Shown here in pieces: positions 39,255-52,080 of a stretch of DNA of 64,000 nt. How positions within the stretch are numbered: the stretch's first letter is position 1; each line of letters opens with the position of its first letter. The stretch lies in the NCBI GenBank assembly GCA_016858145.1, contig JAEHOE010000096.1:248001-312000 (forward strand). Reading direction: 5' to 3'. This DNA comes from Edaphochlamys debaryana. Lineage: Eukaryota > Chlorophyta > Chlorophyceae > Chlamydomonadales. A program made the translations under genes and the position numbers. A model generated the notes under the pieces. The model was not told the origin of the DNA. It did no database searches and saw only the letters and a list, made by a program, of their open reading frames with translations.

Positions 39255-42200
39255 TCACGCGCCCGCCGGCACCGAGAGCGTGGACACGTGTGTGAGGCTC
39301 GTGAAGCTGCCTTCGCCCCCCTCCAGCTTGCTCCAGGGCGTCTCCCGCGGCGCCGCGGCCCCAGCCCCCTCCCCCTGTGCCCCCTCCCGCTGCGCGCCCG
39401 GCGCGGGCGACTGCTGCAGCGCCGGAGCGGGCCCCCCCGGCGGCCGCCGCTGCAAGAATGCGCCCGGGAGCGCCACCGCTCCACGCGCCGCCGTCGGGTC
39501 CGCGGCGGCGGCGGCTGCTGTGGCGGCGGCGGAGGCTGCAGAGTAAAACTTGGCGGGGCGGGGCGGCGCGGCGTCGCTACCCGAGCTGCCGTTGGGGCCG
39601 GAGGGCGGGGCCGTCTGGTCTGCGGCGGCGCGGAGCCGGGGCGAGGCGTGGGAGTTGGGGTACGGCGGGGGCGGGGGCGCTTGGCGCCTGCCGACCAAGG
39701 GCGTGCCCTGAGGGGGCATCGCAGGCTGTGAGCCCAGGTCAACGGGCGCGAAGGCCATTGCGGCGGCGTCAGCGGCGGCGGCGGCGGCGTGCTGGGCCAG
39801 GTGGTGCCGCTGCGCCACCGGCGCAGCTGCCGCCACCGCCCGCGCCGCCGCCAGCAGCTGCTGCAGCTGCGCCACGAGCTGGGTGGCGGTGGGGCGGCGC
39901 TCGGGCTGGGGCGCCCAGCAGCGGGCGGCCAGGGCGCTGGGGGGGGGGAGGGGGAGGGGGGGGGAGGGAGAGGGAAAAGGTGGGGCAAGGAGCAAGACAC
40001 GAGAAGAGCCAAGAGTGCTGATGGAACGCCAGGTTGTGTTGGGCGCCTGAACGAGGGTCGCGAGGCCGGTCCTGGTCGCTTGGTTGCGCCTCGACGCTGC
40101 AGGCCCTCACCTGAACTCGGGCGGGGCCAGGGGGTGGAACTCGGGCCGCAGGCCGTGGCGGACCACCAGAGTGGGGAGCGCCTGGGGACGGTGGTGGTCA
40201 GGGAGGGGAAGAGTGGGAGCGAGGCACGAGACGTGCGCTCCACGAGGGGAGCCAGGCCAACGCGCCCTGCAGTGGACGGCACCGTGGACGGCGCCGTGCC
40301 GTGCATACGCCCGTGCACTCACGCTTTGGCGCATCTTGCCGTGCGCTGCCTTGCAGTGCAGGAGCTCCCACATCATGATGCCGACTGGGGGGCAAGGGTA
40401 GAGGGTGGTGTACGTGCATGTCAATGGGGGTGTGCACACAGTACGACAAAACCTCGGAGGACGAGGGCGGCGCAGAAGGTGCTGAGAGGTTTCATTGCAA
40501 GGCTCCGCTCCCCACCCACATGCGTAGACGTCCACCGCCGCGTTGAGGAGGCGGCCTGGAATGTGCAAGCGTGGCCAAGACAGTGGGGACCGCGTCATAA
40601 GTTGGGGCGTAACAGGCGGCGATGAGCAGACACGCAAGCATTATGGGGAGAGGACCAGAGGCAGTAAGGGTTAAAAGAGAAATGGGCCTTCCGGACCGTC
40701 CGCACGTCATGAGTACCCAGAAGGTAGCATTTTCCGGCCCGAGCGTACCTCTGCTCAGGAACTCCGGCGACATGTACGGAATCGTGCCGTACATGGTGGA
40801 CGTGCTGAAACCCACGGACCCGTCCGGGCCCAGCTCGTCCATCAGGCGGACGCTGGGGGATGGGGAGGGCAGCGTTTTCCGCTCGTCAGTCCCTGGTGTT
40901 CCTTCCAGATGTGCTCACATGCCCAGGTGCCGCCCCTCACGCATAGCTAGGCGTTTCCACTCACCACCCAAAGTCCGAGAGCTTGCATGTCCATCCTCGC
41001 GGGTCGCGGCTGTTTGTCTTGAGCAGCACGTTGCCCGGCTTGAGGTCGCAGTGCACCAGGCGGCGGGCGTGCAGGTACCTCAGCGCCAGCGCCACCTCGA
41101 GCAGCGAGGTCACCAGCGGGACCAGGTCGGGCCACACGGGGCCATCGCGGGGGCCGCTGCCGGGGAGCCGGAAGTCGCCGCGGCGGGCGGCGGAGAGCAG
41201 CGTGCCGGCGTCGCAGTACTCCTGCGGATCGGTGGACCCCAGAAGCACAAGAGAGAATGCAGGGCGGTCAGGATCAAGAGCATGCATGGGGGGTCAGAGG
41301 TATACTGGCAGCACCCCGCTTGCAGGGTTCGGTCAGGTGCGTACAGCCACAGGGGTTGGCCGGGACGCGCTCCACAGGGGCGCAGCTGCCCAGCGCGGCC
41401 CATCAGGCTGCGCTCGTCCCTCCTCAGCGCCCCCTCCCCCGCTCAGCTCACCAAGCAGATTGCCGAGTTCAGCGGCGCTGCGGGGCGAACAGCAGGGCAC
41501 AGGGCGACACGTTACGGTCTTCAAGCCCTAAGGCGACAACACACCCCGCATCCTCCCCTGCATTCCTAGGGCCCGCCCTTGCGCCCCTTCCTTCGCCCCT
41601 CACCCCCCACCCAAGAAGCGCCTTGCTGCACACCAAAACGCCGGTCGACACACAGCCCAACTCCGCTCTCCCCCTCCTCCTCCCCCCTCCCCCCCCCCCC
41701 CCCGCTCACTGGGCACCTTGCCCCCAAGCAGGGGGTGGTCCAGGGCGACCAGGCGCAGCGAGGGCGCCACCCCAGGCCCGGGCGGGGGGTGGCGCTCCAC
41801 CACCACCACCTCGCTGAACTGGGCGTACACCTGGGGACGGGGGGTAGCAGCAATAAGCATAAGCTGCGTTTTTAAAACGGGTAAATGGGACAGCTGCTAT
41901 CTGTTTGGCAGCTTCTGCTGGTGAGCTTCGCCAGCTCCCTCGTGCCGTGCCGTGACACGCCCATACACACCTGGCAGCCCCCTCCGCCTCCCCGCAACCC
42001 ACCTGCACGATGTTGGGGTGGCTCAGCTGCCCCATCACCGCCACCTCCATCGCCTCGCGCCGGACCTGCGGGATGAGGACGGAATCCGGTTTGAGCTTCC
42101 TCGTACCTGGGACGAGAACCATGAGCAAGCCGCCGGGGGGCGGTTGGGTATGGCCGGTGACGGCGCAGGGCTGGGCAAAAGTGAAGCAGGGGTGGGAGTC

Positions 42201-44373
42201 CGTACAGGTGGCCCTGAGCAGACGCTGTACCCTCCCCGCCTCGCACCCCTCCGGCGCCGCCGCTCTTGGGTACCCCACCTGCCGCAGCTGCTCCACGACC
42301 CTCGAGCCGCTGCCCTTCGCCCCCGCCGCCCTTGCCTCCGCCGCCTGCACCTCCGCCGCCGCCTGCGCCTCCGCCGCCTGCACCTCCGCACACGCGGAGG
42401 CCAGCGAGCCAGGCGCCAGGCCACCCCGCAGGCTGGGCGGCGGGGGCCCGTCCTCCTCCGGGGCTGCAGCTGCGGCAGCAGCGCTGCTGGCGGGCGGGAC
42501 CTCGGCCTTATGTGCCGGGGCCGGGGCGGGGGCCGGGGGGTCGTCGAGGAGGAGCATGGCGGCACCGTCGTGCTCCAGGGGGGCCCGGCCTACATGCTCC
42601 AGGACCTGAGGAGGAAGAGAAGGGGGAGGAGGGGGGGAAGAAGGAGGAGGGGGTCATATCAAGCCATGGCGAGCGAGTGCCGACGCACGTGCTGCAGACA
42701 ACAACGCCGCGCCCCACCCACCCACCCATGCAAGCCATGCACGCGAGCCACCGCCTTCACATTGCTTACCCCTCCTCTCTCTCACCTCTCTCGGCCCGTG
42801 CTCGCCCCCGCCCCCCCCCCCCCCACACACACACCTTGATGGCTGCCTCGAGGCCGTGCAGGGAGCCCCGGAACACCACGCCCTGGGGGAGAGGGGCGGA
42901 GGGGGCATGGGGAGGGTAGATGAATCGGGTAGCGAAGGCGCTTACTGTGTTCTCGCTGCCTCCCCTCACGCGGTCCTTCCCACCTGGCCGCCCCTCCCGA
43001 TGACCTCCTTCAGCTCCACAGCCGCAATGTCCTGAGAGCAGGCCTCCCTGCGGGGACAGTCAGGGGAGCGGGCGCTCACAAACAGGGCCACCTGAAGCCA
43101 GCCATGCATGCAGTTGATTGTCAGCCTGCCGGCCTGCGAGACTCCACAGCGCCTCGCCCCACCTGGTCTCCTCCCCCGCCTCCCCCCCCGTGGCCACTGC
43201 CGTGAGGCGGGAGCGGGCCGATGTGACCATGAGCTCCAGGGGCCGGGGGCCGGACACGTCCTCAAGCTGGGGGGAGGGAGGGAGGGGGTGGGGGGGCGGT
43301 GTGCGTGGCTGATCAGTTGAAGCGGGCACAACATCATAATCACGTGTTGTGGCCCCCCGAAGCACGTCTCCAGCGCATCCGCGCGCCTCCCCGGGCTCGC
43401 TCCCACCTACCTGTAGCATGGGGCATGACGCCTGGCGGAAGTTGACACTGGTGGCGCGCTTGCGCAGGGTTGCGCTGCTGCCGTCGCCGGAAGCTGCGGG
43501 TTGGAAAAGAAAGAACGGGAGCAAATCAAGAGTCAGCGGAAGGAACGGGAACGAGCGGGGTTCTGTGCTCATGCCCTGATCCCGTAACCGCTGTCGCCTC
43601 CTTGAGCCTTTTGAGCCTAGTGAGCCATATCGAGCCGACAAGCCCCTTGAACGTCCGGCACCGCCAACCAGGCCTTTGCATGCATGAACAGCACACGCTC
43701 GAAGGCCTCACCCTGCAGCAGCCCCGCGCTCGACTCGACGCAGCTCTGCAGCGCCAGCCCATCCAGATCCAGCTCCTCGTACGTGCACACAGCACTGCCG
43801 TGCACGCTGCAGTTGCCGTACGACTCCCCGGCCCACTTGAAGGTGCTGGAGCCGCGCCCTGGCGTGGACGCGCCCACGCCCACACCCGCCCCCGTCGCAT
43901 CCACTGGCGGCAGCAAAGGCGAGAAGACCCGGCGGCCACGAGCGGACCGTGAGCTCACGACCCCCGCCACCATGGGCGAGCCGCTGGGCCCCGGAATAAC
44001 CCCGGGTCCGGCGGCGCTGCTCACGCCAGGCGCCGCCGGCGCGGCGCTGGCCAGGGGGTGCCACAGCGGCGACGAGGCGCTGCCGGTGCGGGCCCGGGCC
44101 GCGGAGGCCGACGCGGCGCCGCCCTGCCCGCGGCCCGCCGGCAGCCCGAGCGGCTCCGTCGGCGCCGCCACCACGGGCGAGAGGGCCGAGGCGTTGCGCC
44201 GGGCCGCGGGCAGCGGCGACCCCGCTGCAGAGCCGCCGATCAGCGTGCCGCCCGCGCCGCCGCGGCCGGCGGCTTCGGTCGGCAGCGGCACCATGCCGGC
44301 GTGGGTGGCGGGGCGCTGGGCCGGGGAGGCCGCCGGGGACAGGGGCGGCGGCGCGGGCGCAGCGGTGGCGGCC

Positions 44374-44404
<31 letters not shown>

Positions 44405-46732
44405 GGTGGGTGCCGCCGGCCGAGGCCAGGAGCTGCCACCACTCGGCTCCCACGGAGGAGTGGGCCGTGATGGCGCAGCGGAGCGCGGAGAAGAGCAGCT
44501 GGGGAGGGCGGGGAATGGCGTGGGGGGGCAAGTCAGGGGATGGGAATGGGGTGGGCAAGCCTTGTGGAGGCCCCTAACAAATCACACCACACCGCCCTCC
44601 CGCCACATGCCACATCACCACACCCTGTGGCCCCCCCTGTGACACTCCTCACCGGCGCCAGCACCTTCATCTCCGCCGCCACCGCGTCCAGCACTCCCGC
44701 GGGCACAGACTCGGGCGACACCAGGTAGAGAGCCAGCCGGAAGGGAGCGGAGGCGGCCGGCGACGCGGCGGCGGCGCCAGCGGCGGCGGCGGTGGCGGCA
44801 GCGGCCCTGGCGGACGGCGTCGTCGCCAGCGGCGTGCCGCTGGAGGACGGAGCGGCGGCAGCGCAGGGCGCCGTCGGTGGGCGCAGGCCCCAGGCGCCGC
44901 CGATGCCGCCACCGCCGCCGGCAGTAAGGTACCGCGAGCCGTCGCGGTTGACGCCACTGCTGCTCCGCACGGCCGCCGCCGCCGCCGCCGCCGCCCGGTT
45001 CTCGAGCGCGGCGGAGGTGCAGCGAACCATGACCGCCGCCGACGCCGGCAGCGACGACGACGACGACGCCATGTTGGCCAGCGGCGGCGGCAACGCCGAG
45101 GCGCTGTACGGCAGCTGCGGCGGCGGCGGCGGCGGCGCCTCCGCCAGCAGCAGCAGCGCCGTCACCGTGCTGACGCCCGTGAGGTTGGCGGCGAGGAGCA
45201 CGTCGCGGCCCGGGCCCGCCTCCTCCAGCGCCGCGCCGCTGGCGTCCGCCAGGACGAGGCAGGAGGGCGCCGGGGTGGGGCCCGTGGCGCCGAAGGGTCC
45301 GGATGCGGCGGCGGCGGTGACCGCCTGCAGCAGACTCAGGGGGATGGAGCTGGGCGGCGAGGCGCCCAGGCGGGGGGAGGGCAGCGGCGTGGCACCGGTG
45401 GGGAGGCGGCGCGCCGAGGCTCCCGCGTGCTGGCAGCTGCGGCACAGTAATGGGGCAACGGGGCGGCAGGAAGACTTGTAAGTCGAGGCCGGTCAAGTCC
45501 GGGTCACGTCTATCCGAACCAACCAACCATGTGCAATGTGCTCACCCCGACAGCACCGTCTGCAGCAGCGTGTGGCCCAGAGCCGTCCGTACGGCCTTGA
45601 CGCGATTGGGCCCAGCAGGCCCGCCCAGGCCCAGGCCGTTGGGCGCACTGGACAGCAGGCCGGTGCCCAGGCCCGTCGCGGACGCCCGTGCGAACGCGAG
45701 CGATTGCGCCGACGGCAGCCGGCCCACGACTCCGCCTCCGCCGCCGCCGCCACAGAAGGAGCCGTTGGTCGCCAGTATGGCGTCAAGCAGGCGCTGCTGC
45801 TTGTGGGCCGCGGCGTGCGCCTGCGCTGCGCCGCCCTCGACCCCCATGGGCGCAGCGGCCGAGCCGCCGCTGCCCTGCGCCCCCTGCGCCCCCTGCTGGG
45901 CGGCCAGGTAGCTGGCGACGGTGGGGAAGCAGCCGCTGGGGCCGGGCGAGCCTGCGCCAGCGGCGCGGCGCTGGGAGCCGCTGGCGAGGTGCTGGTGGTT
46001 GGGGGTGGTTGACAGGCACCCCGTCGTGGCCATGGCGGCGCCTTGCCGAAGCGAGAAGACGACGGCGGCGGCGGCGGTGGCAGGATTGGCGGTGGCGGCG
46101 GCGCTGGCGGAGGTGGCGGCGGCGCTGGCGAAGGTGGCGGCGGCGCCTGGAGCGACGGGCACCGCCGCCAGCAGGGGCTGCAGGTGCAGAGCGCAGCGGG
46201 CGTGCAGCAGCGGCGGCAGGGCCTCGAGGAGGGCGGTGAGGAGGTCGTGGAGGCCGGGGGGGTCGGGGTCGAGCAGCTGGGACAGAACGGAGGCCAGCTG
46301 GGGATTGGGGGAGAGAGAGTGAGAGAAGGGGCGCAGGCGGGGTCAGGGCCGCGGACGGGCCGAGCTTGGATTTGGGGCAGTGTCTCCATGAGGCAAGGAG
46401 ATTGCGTCAGGATCGGGCGCGCAGCCGTGCAAGTGGAATGGCCTCATCCCATGGGCATGCACCCCGACTCCTGCACCCCCGCGCACCTAGGGAGCCCAGT
46501 GCAGCTGCAGCTAAGATGGATTGCCACCACATAGCCACCATGACTCCCCCCCGAACATTCTACGGCCCCACATCCATCCCCGCTACCCCCCACCTGCTCG
46601 AAGAAGGCGGCCTGCTGGGGGTCGCTGAACAGCCCAAAGCCCACGAACTGCGCCAAGCGCCGGAGCTCGGCCACGTCAGCGCCGTTCAGCTCCAGCGCTG
46701 ACCCCGCGGAGGCAGCCGCCGCCGCCAGCGCC

Positions 46733-46767
<35 letters not shown>

Positions 46768-48145
46768 CATGATGAGCGCCGCCGCCAGCCGCCCGTCCTG
46801 GCTGTGGATGGGCAGCGCGACCATGTCCGCAGGCCCCAGGACCAACGCGGAGCCGCCCCCGCTCGGCACGTAACCGCCCGGCGTTGTGGCCAGGGCGGCG
46901 GCGGCCGGGCCGAGGCAGGCGGTGAGGGAGGGCGCGTAGAGGGAGCGAGTGGAGATGCGCCCGCCGGCTTCCGTGGTTGCGGCGGTGAGGGGGGCCGCGG
47001 AGTCGCCGCGAATCACGGAGAGGCCGTCGCGCTGAGGGTCGGCGGGCGTGGTGGGGCGGGGGTTACGGCACAGCAACCAAGTCGCGGCCGCAGGAAATGA
47101 CACTGGCACTGTGTGTCGCGCACATTCGTGTGCTGGCAGAACGGGGCTACGTGCCTCACTTGATCAGATGCGGGTACCGATAGGCAAGCTAGCAAGGGGC
47201 GGGCTGTGGCGGCTCAGGGCTGGCGCCCACCTCCAAGGCTCGGTGCAGGGGTGTGCCCCACAGGGCCGCCGGCGGCCATGCAGAGGCTCCAAAGACGCAG
47301 GCCTGGCCATCGCTGCCGAAGAGGGCAAGCCTGGATGGCGGGGCAAGCGAGCGGGTGAGCAAGTTGGCCAGGGCAGAACGGCCAAGGCATATGAGGTAGG
47401 GACGTACGGCTAGCTACATCTCATGCGTTGCTCAGCAGCAGCATACGCCTTGTCCCTCGTGTTGGTACCCACGGTTACCGGTACCCAAGCCTTCGACCGG
47501 GTAAGCATACCTTGCCGCGTCAACACCGAACGTTGCCTGGAGGTGGGGTTCGATGGGCAACAGGGTCAGCATGCCGAGGCGGCCATCACTGCAGAGCAGG
47601 GCCGCCGGTGGCGAGGGCGCTCCTGCCGTGCCGGAACCCAACAACTGCCATTATGCTCACGTCAGACGCTCGACGTAGTGTGACAGCGTCGGTGACCTAG
47701 CTGCCCCCAAACGGGAAGCCAGAGGGAGACGCTCCCATAGCGACCCTGCCGCGAATCCAGCCCCGCGCCTCGCCCATCGTCACTCCCAACTCGCCTGGAG
47801 CGCGTCGCAGACCTGCCGGAGCCTCGCAGGACCCGTCGAACCCGCGTAGCCCGCGTAAGCAATGCCACTGCACGCCGCCGCGCAAGCCTGTCGTGATGGC
47901 CAGCACATCGGGTCGTCGGCGGGTTCGAGCAGCAGTCGAAGGACCTGCATGCCATGCCATGTCTTCCCTCCTGGAGCCAATCGTCCCCTCCGCACCTGTT
48001 GCACGGCAGCCGAAAGCTTCGTGCCATCAGGTGCATCAGCGAGCGCTTCCCTGTCCTTCCTTTGGGCGATGCTCGTGCAGGTGGCAATCTCTGACTTGTC
48101 GAGTGCTGCTCGACCGAGGCAGCCGAGACAAGAGAAGAGACCCAT
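39255..48145 (-). CDS. TKL-like protein kinase with long N-terminal region, 1780 aa (paralogue 2)
   Basis: Exons: 48145-47996, 47944-47795, 47644-47511, 47330-47231, 47031-46594, 46297-45546, 45436-44653, 44498-43712, 43493-43411, 43266-43163, 43047-42984, 42882-42835, 42605-42279, 42065-42003, 41830-41710, 41477-41452, 41221-40965, 40852-40749, 40555-40520, 40384-40323, 40181-40111 and 39936-39255 (1781 codons, in frame). Exon 2 may instead end at 47813; exons 2-4 are the least certain. The N-terminus MGLFSCLGC has Gly2 and two Cys, suggesting lipid anchoring. Kinase core: [15 protein letters not shown], Lys1198, [15 protein letters not shown] (Asp1436, non-RD), DFG (Asp1460), MSPEF and [16 protein letters not shown]. 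Poly-Ala and poly-Gly runs are frequent. Four exon junctions differ from paralogue 1, so the pair is not a very recent simple copy. Confidence 0.83.
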
Positions 48146-51100
48146 CGATGGTTCGGTTCAGGTCTCAACAGGCCATTGCTCGCGAGACCGTGTGGTGGTT
48201 GTGTATTTGTCGGCCTGAGGTATCTCGATGGCCAGACGCGGTAGTCAGTTCATCTTAATCGTGCTGCCAGCTTGATGAAGCCAGCGGTCCACAGGGAGGC
48301 TATACGTGGGCCAGCGAGCAGCGAGTGGGGCGCGTACCGACGAGCACGCTACCTTGTGTGTCTGTTAACAAGAGTAGTTCTTTGTGTGTGGGCGTATCAG
48401 TCGCAAGGAAGTGTCAAGTGTGGAGTCACGTTCGGCCTGTCGCGGTACCCTGTCGCGGGTCGGTCGCTGAGCTCCGTCTCTCAGGTTTTTGCATAGCAAG
48501 GGAGCCCACACGCGTAGTTCACCCACACTAGCACCTGTCGTCTCGGTCCCCGAGGGGTAACGTGCACCTTTTGCAGGGCCACTCCCCGTACCTCGAACGA
48601 TGCGATGACCCGCCAAGCTGCGCAAGCTCTTTCTCCCTTCGCACAATGCGGTATGTGCAAGCGCTCGGCTTGAGTTGATCGTTCACGTGTCCTGCCCGAC
48701 TGGCCGGCAGCCGGCCCAGTAACCCAAAGTCATCTCCTTCGCCAGGCCACAATTCTGCATTCACCTGCTCTGTTCTACCAATCAGTTGCATTAACGTGCT
48801 ATCCTAGCCAACCCGAGCCTAGAAACGGACGAGTGAGGAACCGCGCTTCTGGCTTCATTGACCGCCATCGAACACCGCGGGAACACTCCAGGATGTCCTC
48901 ACCGATGGCAAATATGATATATGTCGCTTGAACAGTTTGGCGTGGATAACCCTGCTGTGCAGGCACGTCAAACCCTATCAATCAAAACTGCGTTAGTCGC
49001 GCCGGCGCGGCGGCCTTCAGAGGACAATTTCCGCAACGATTGCGACGTTAGAACAGGAAGAGCGGCGAGCACCGTGGCCCTCGCACTCTAGCCCTGCTGG
49101 CCAGCCTGGTACGCACATGTCATGCCAGGGGGGGAGACTGGTACCCTCGGCACAGGTACCCGTGCGGGTTGCAAACCCATTCAACACAGCGGCCGACGTC
49201 ACTCCTTGTCACCACAATGCGGGGCTACGGCGTAGGACTTTGGTCAGAGCTGCGCCTTGAGCCAGGAGGCTCCTGCCTTGAGCGGCCTCCAACTAGAGAG
49301 GAAAGGGCCAGGGGTGGAAAGGGCCACGCTCGGCCACGCCCCGATCCCCCGAAACGTACAGAGAGCCACATTCAGACGAAGCCTGACTAGGGCGGCTTCC
49401 CGGAGGCCGGATGGAGGGGGCCGAGTCCCTAAACACAGGCCACGGGTCGCTGCAGCGCCCCGGCCAGCCCCCCCTTCCCCCCCCGCACCGAAAGCGTGGC
49501 AGGCACAGCTAGCACGACACGGCACGACCCAGGCGCGTCCGAGCAGCACCCCAAGCGAGGTACGGTAGTAGCCAGGAATACTCCTGGTAATAACCAAGTA
49601 CCGGTAAGCCATTTCGACCCAGCCGTGACCCGCTGCTCAACCCGTCGCATTGCCTGCTGTAGGGGCGCAACACGGCAACAGCACAGCCCGCCCCACCTGA
49701 GAATCCTCCCGATAGTAGCACGGTAGAGGGCCTGGCGCCCGTACTCCATGGCCGCAACATTTGTCAGCCGTCAAACGCTGCCCCCACACGCCACACGCTG
49801 ATTAGCTGCGCGCCAGTGCCAGGCGGCACCAAAAACGGCCTCTGGGCAGGGCCAGAAGTGGTGGCGGCGGGGGCCCACCACGGCTGGAGCGGAGCCCTGC
49901 AGGGGAACACGGGTGGGGGCCGCTGCGCGCCACAGGGACGCACCGCATGCCCAGGCGGGCAAAGCCGCTGACAGCCAGCCGCCAGAAGGGCTCAGTATGC
50001 TGGCTCTCCCAGCGAAAGCACCACAGCCGGCGGAGGGCGGAGCGAAAGGACACAACAGCACCAGCGGAGGCCGGAGGCGGGTGCATGCAAGCGCGAGGAC
50101 CTCGCACACTGGGGCCAAGCGGCCCACTTCAGGGAAGGGCCTTCGCTTCGCAACCCCCCGCACGGGCTTGCCCCCGGGCTCGGGCAGGAGGGCGCGAGGG
50201 CGCTGGGCCCTGGCGTCAGGGGCGGGCCCACGTGCCGTGTGGGAGCTCACGGCTGATGCCCTTGTCCGTCTGACGACAACAACACCAAGGGCGGCGGCTG
50301 CCACGTGGAGACGCGCACCGTGAGCGCGGGCAGTGGCAGCGGCCAGCGGCCGCCGGCTAATGACCTGGCCAATGACCCGGCCCCAGGAAAACTGTGAACC
50401 CCGGGGAACGGGCGGGGGCAGGCAGTGCAGCGGCGGGACCGCCTGGGGTGGCCCGCGCTGCCTGAGAAACCCCCAGCCAGCCACCAGGGAGGCGGTTACC
50501 GAGCTTAACCAGGCGTCCTTAGCGTGTTTGATCCTTAGTGCCGCTTGCACGTCCTGGGTTGATGGCTGGAGCCTTCCGGACTATCTTGGAGTGGCCTCTT
50601 GACGGTCGACAGACCCTGCACACTGCTGCGTGATGCGCCGTCCAGCGACACAGCCTGCTCCCCCAAGCAGCACACAGGCACAGCGCGATTGTCAAAGTGC
50701 CAGTAACAGCGAAGCTTCAGGCACCAGGCGAGCATATGTCCAGCAACGGGTATGCGACGGAAACCCGCCGTGGAAGGCCTCCCAGGCCCCCCCTCTCACC
50801 CTGCTGCACTCCCCGGCGGGTGGCTGCCTGGTTGCCTGTTTTTATCAGATTGTCTCAGCGTCTCAGAGCCATTTGCTTGCTGCTCTCGCTAGCCTCCCGC
50901 AATTTCAGTTGGGACCTCCTCCTGCGACCATGCCCGTACGAGCCCGTAGGCGACACCCGCTGGCTGCCGGCTCCTGCCGCCGCGCGCCGGGGTTGGAGGG
51001 TATAGCTCATTCGGTAACGCCAGTGACAAACATGGGGCTTGGGGCTATCAAAGCAAAGGGTCGGACGGGGACGGGCGGGGCATGCAGAGGCCCTTGGACG

Positions 51101-52080
51101 CAGAGGAGGGCTACGGTGCGTGGCCCTTCGGGAGCAGCCGACGCAAGTACGCGCATTCGTGGGGCTCCGACCGACCGACCGACCGAAAGCGGCGTCCGCC
51201 CCGCGAGCAGCGCCTCTGGGCGCAGCTAATAGCTACGGTACAAGCGTCTTCACCTGTACCATGCCCCCGTGCTGGCGAAAGTCAAGTTGGCCGTGACCGG
51301 GGTCGGAGGATGGTGCGGAGGATGCTGCGTGTGTGTGTGCGACGGTGGCGTGGCATTGCACGGTCAAGGTGGCCTTAAAGAAGCGTACTATGTCGGGAAT
51401 ACGTGTGCGCGCAGGTACCTTGTTATAGCACACGACACAGAGTCATACAAACGCGATTGCTGCCCACTCGCTGACCGCTGCATACTGCTGGCTGCGCGCG
51501 CCCAAGCTGCCGACATCAACACCAGAACTACAAATTAGCATACATACAAACCATTTGCCGGCCGGCAATTGGTCGCTGTCGTTTGGCGGTGCATGCGCGG
51601 GTGGCCGCCTACAGCCAGCTGTCCAGCTGTAGCAAGTGCTGCTGAGCACAAGCTTCCAGCCCCTGACTTCCAGGCGACGCGGGCTTGGGAACTCTGGCGC
51701 CCTTTGGGGCTCTGCCCTCCGGCCCCCGGACGCCCGATTAGCGAGTCCGTCGTGGGGAGCTTGCCACCCGCGGGGCCCCTCTCGCGCTGACCCGGTGCAC
51801 ACCCAAGAGGCGGTTACACGGGTGAGCCTGGGCCGATTGGAGGGGCCTGCGGGCTGCTCTGTGGGTTACCCGCTCGGGGGACAGGGGGTAACGGCAAGGG
51901 GCCAGGGAGCGTGTGTGAGGGCGTTGGTGTGTCAGGGCGAGGAAGGAGGGCCTGATCAGCCGCCGCCCCGCCGGCCGCTCTCCAGCCCGTCACCCCACTC
52001 AAGCCCCACTCCACCCCAATCAGCATGCTTCGTATGCCACGTGTACAGCTGCCCGCAGGTCGGTGCGGGCCGCTTAGGCC
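48146..52080. other. Intergenic region between divergent genes, no gene recognised
   Basis: Lies between the start of kinase paralogue 2 (minus) and the start of the basic repeat-exon gene (plus), so both promoters should be here. No exon chain or family was found on either strand. A short palindrome, CCAGGA-ATAC-TCCTGG, lies near 49574. Confidence 0.5.
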
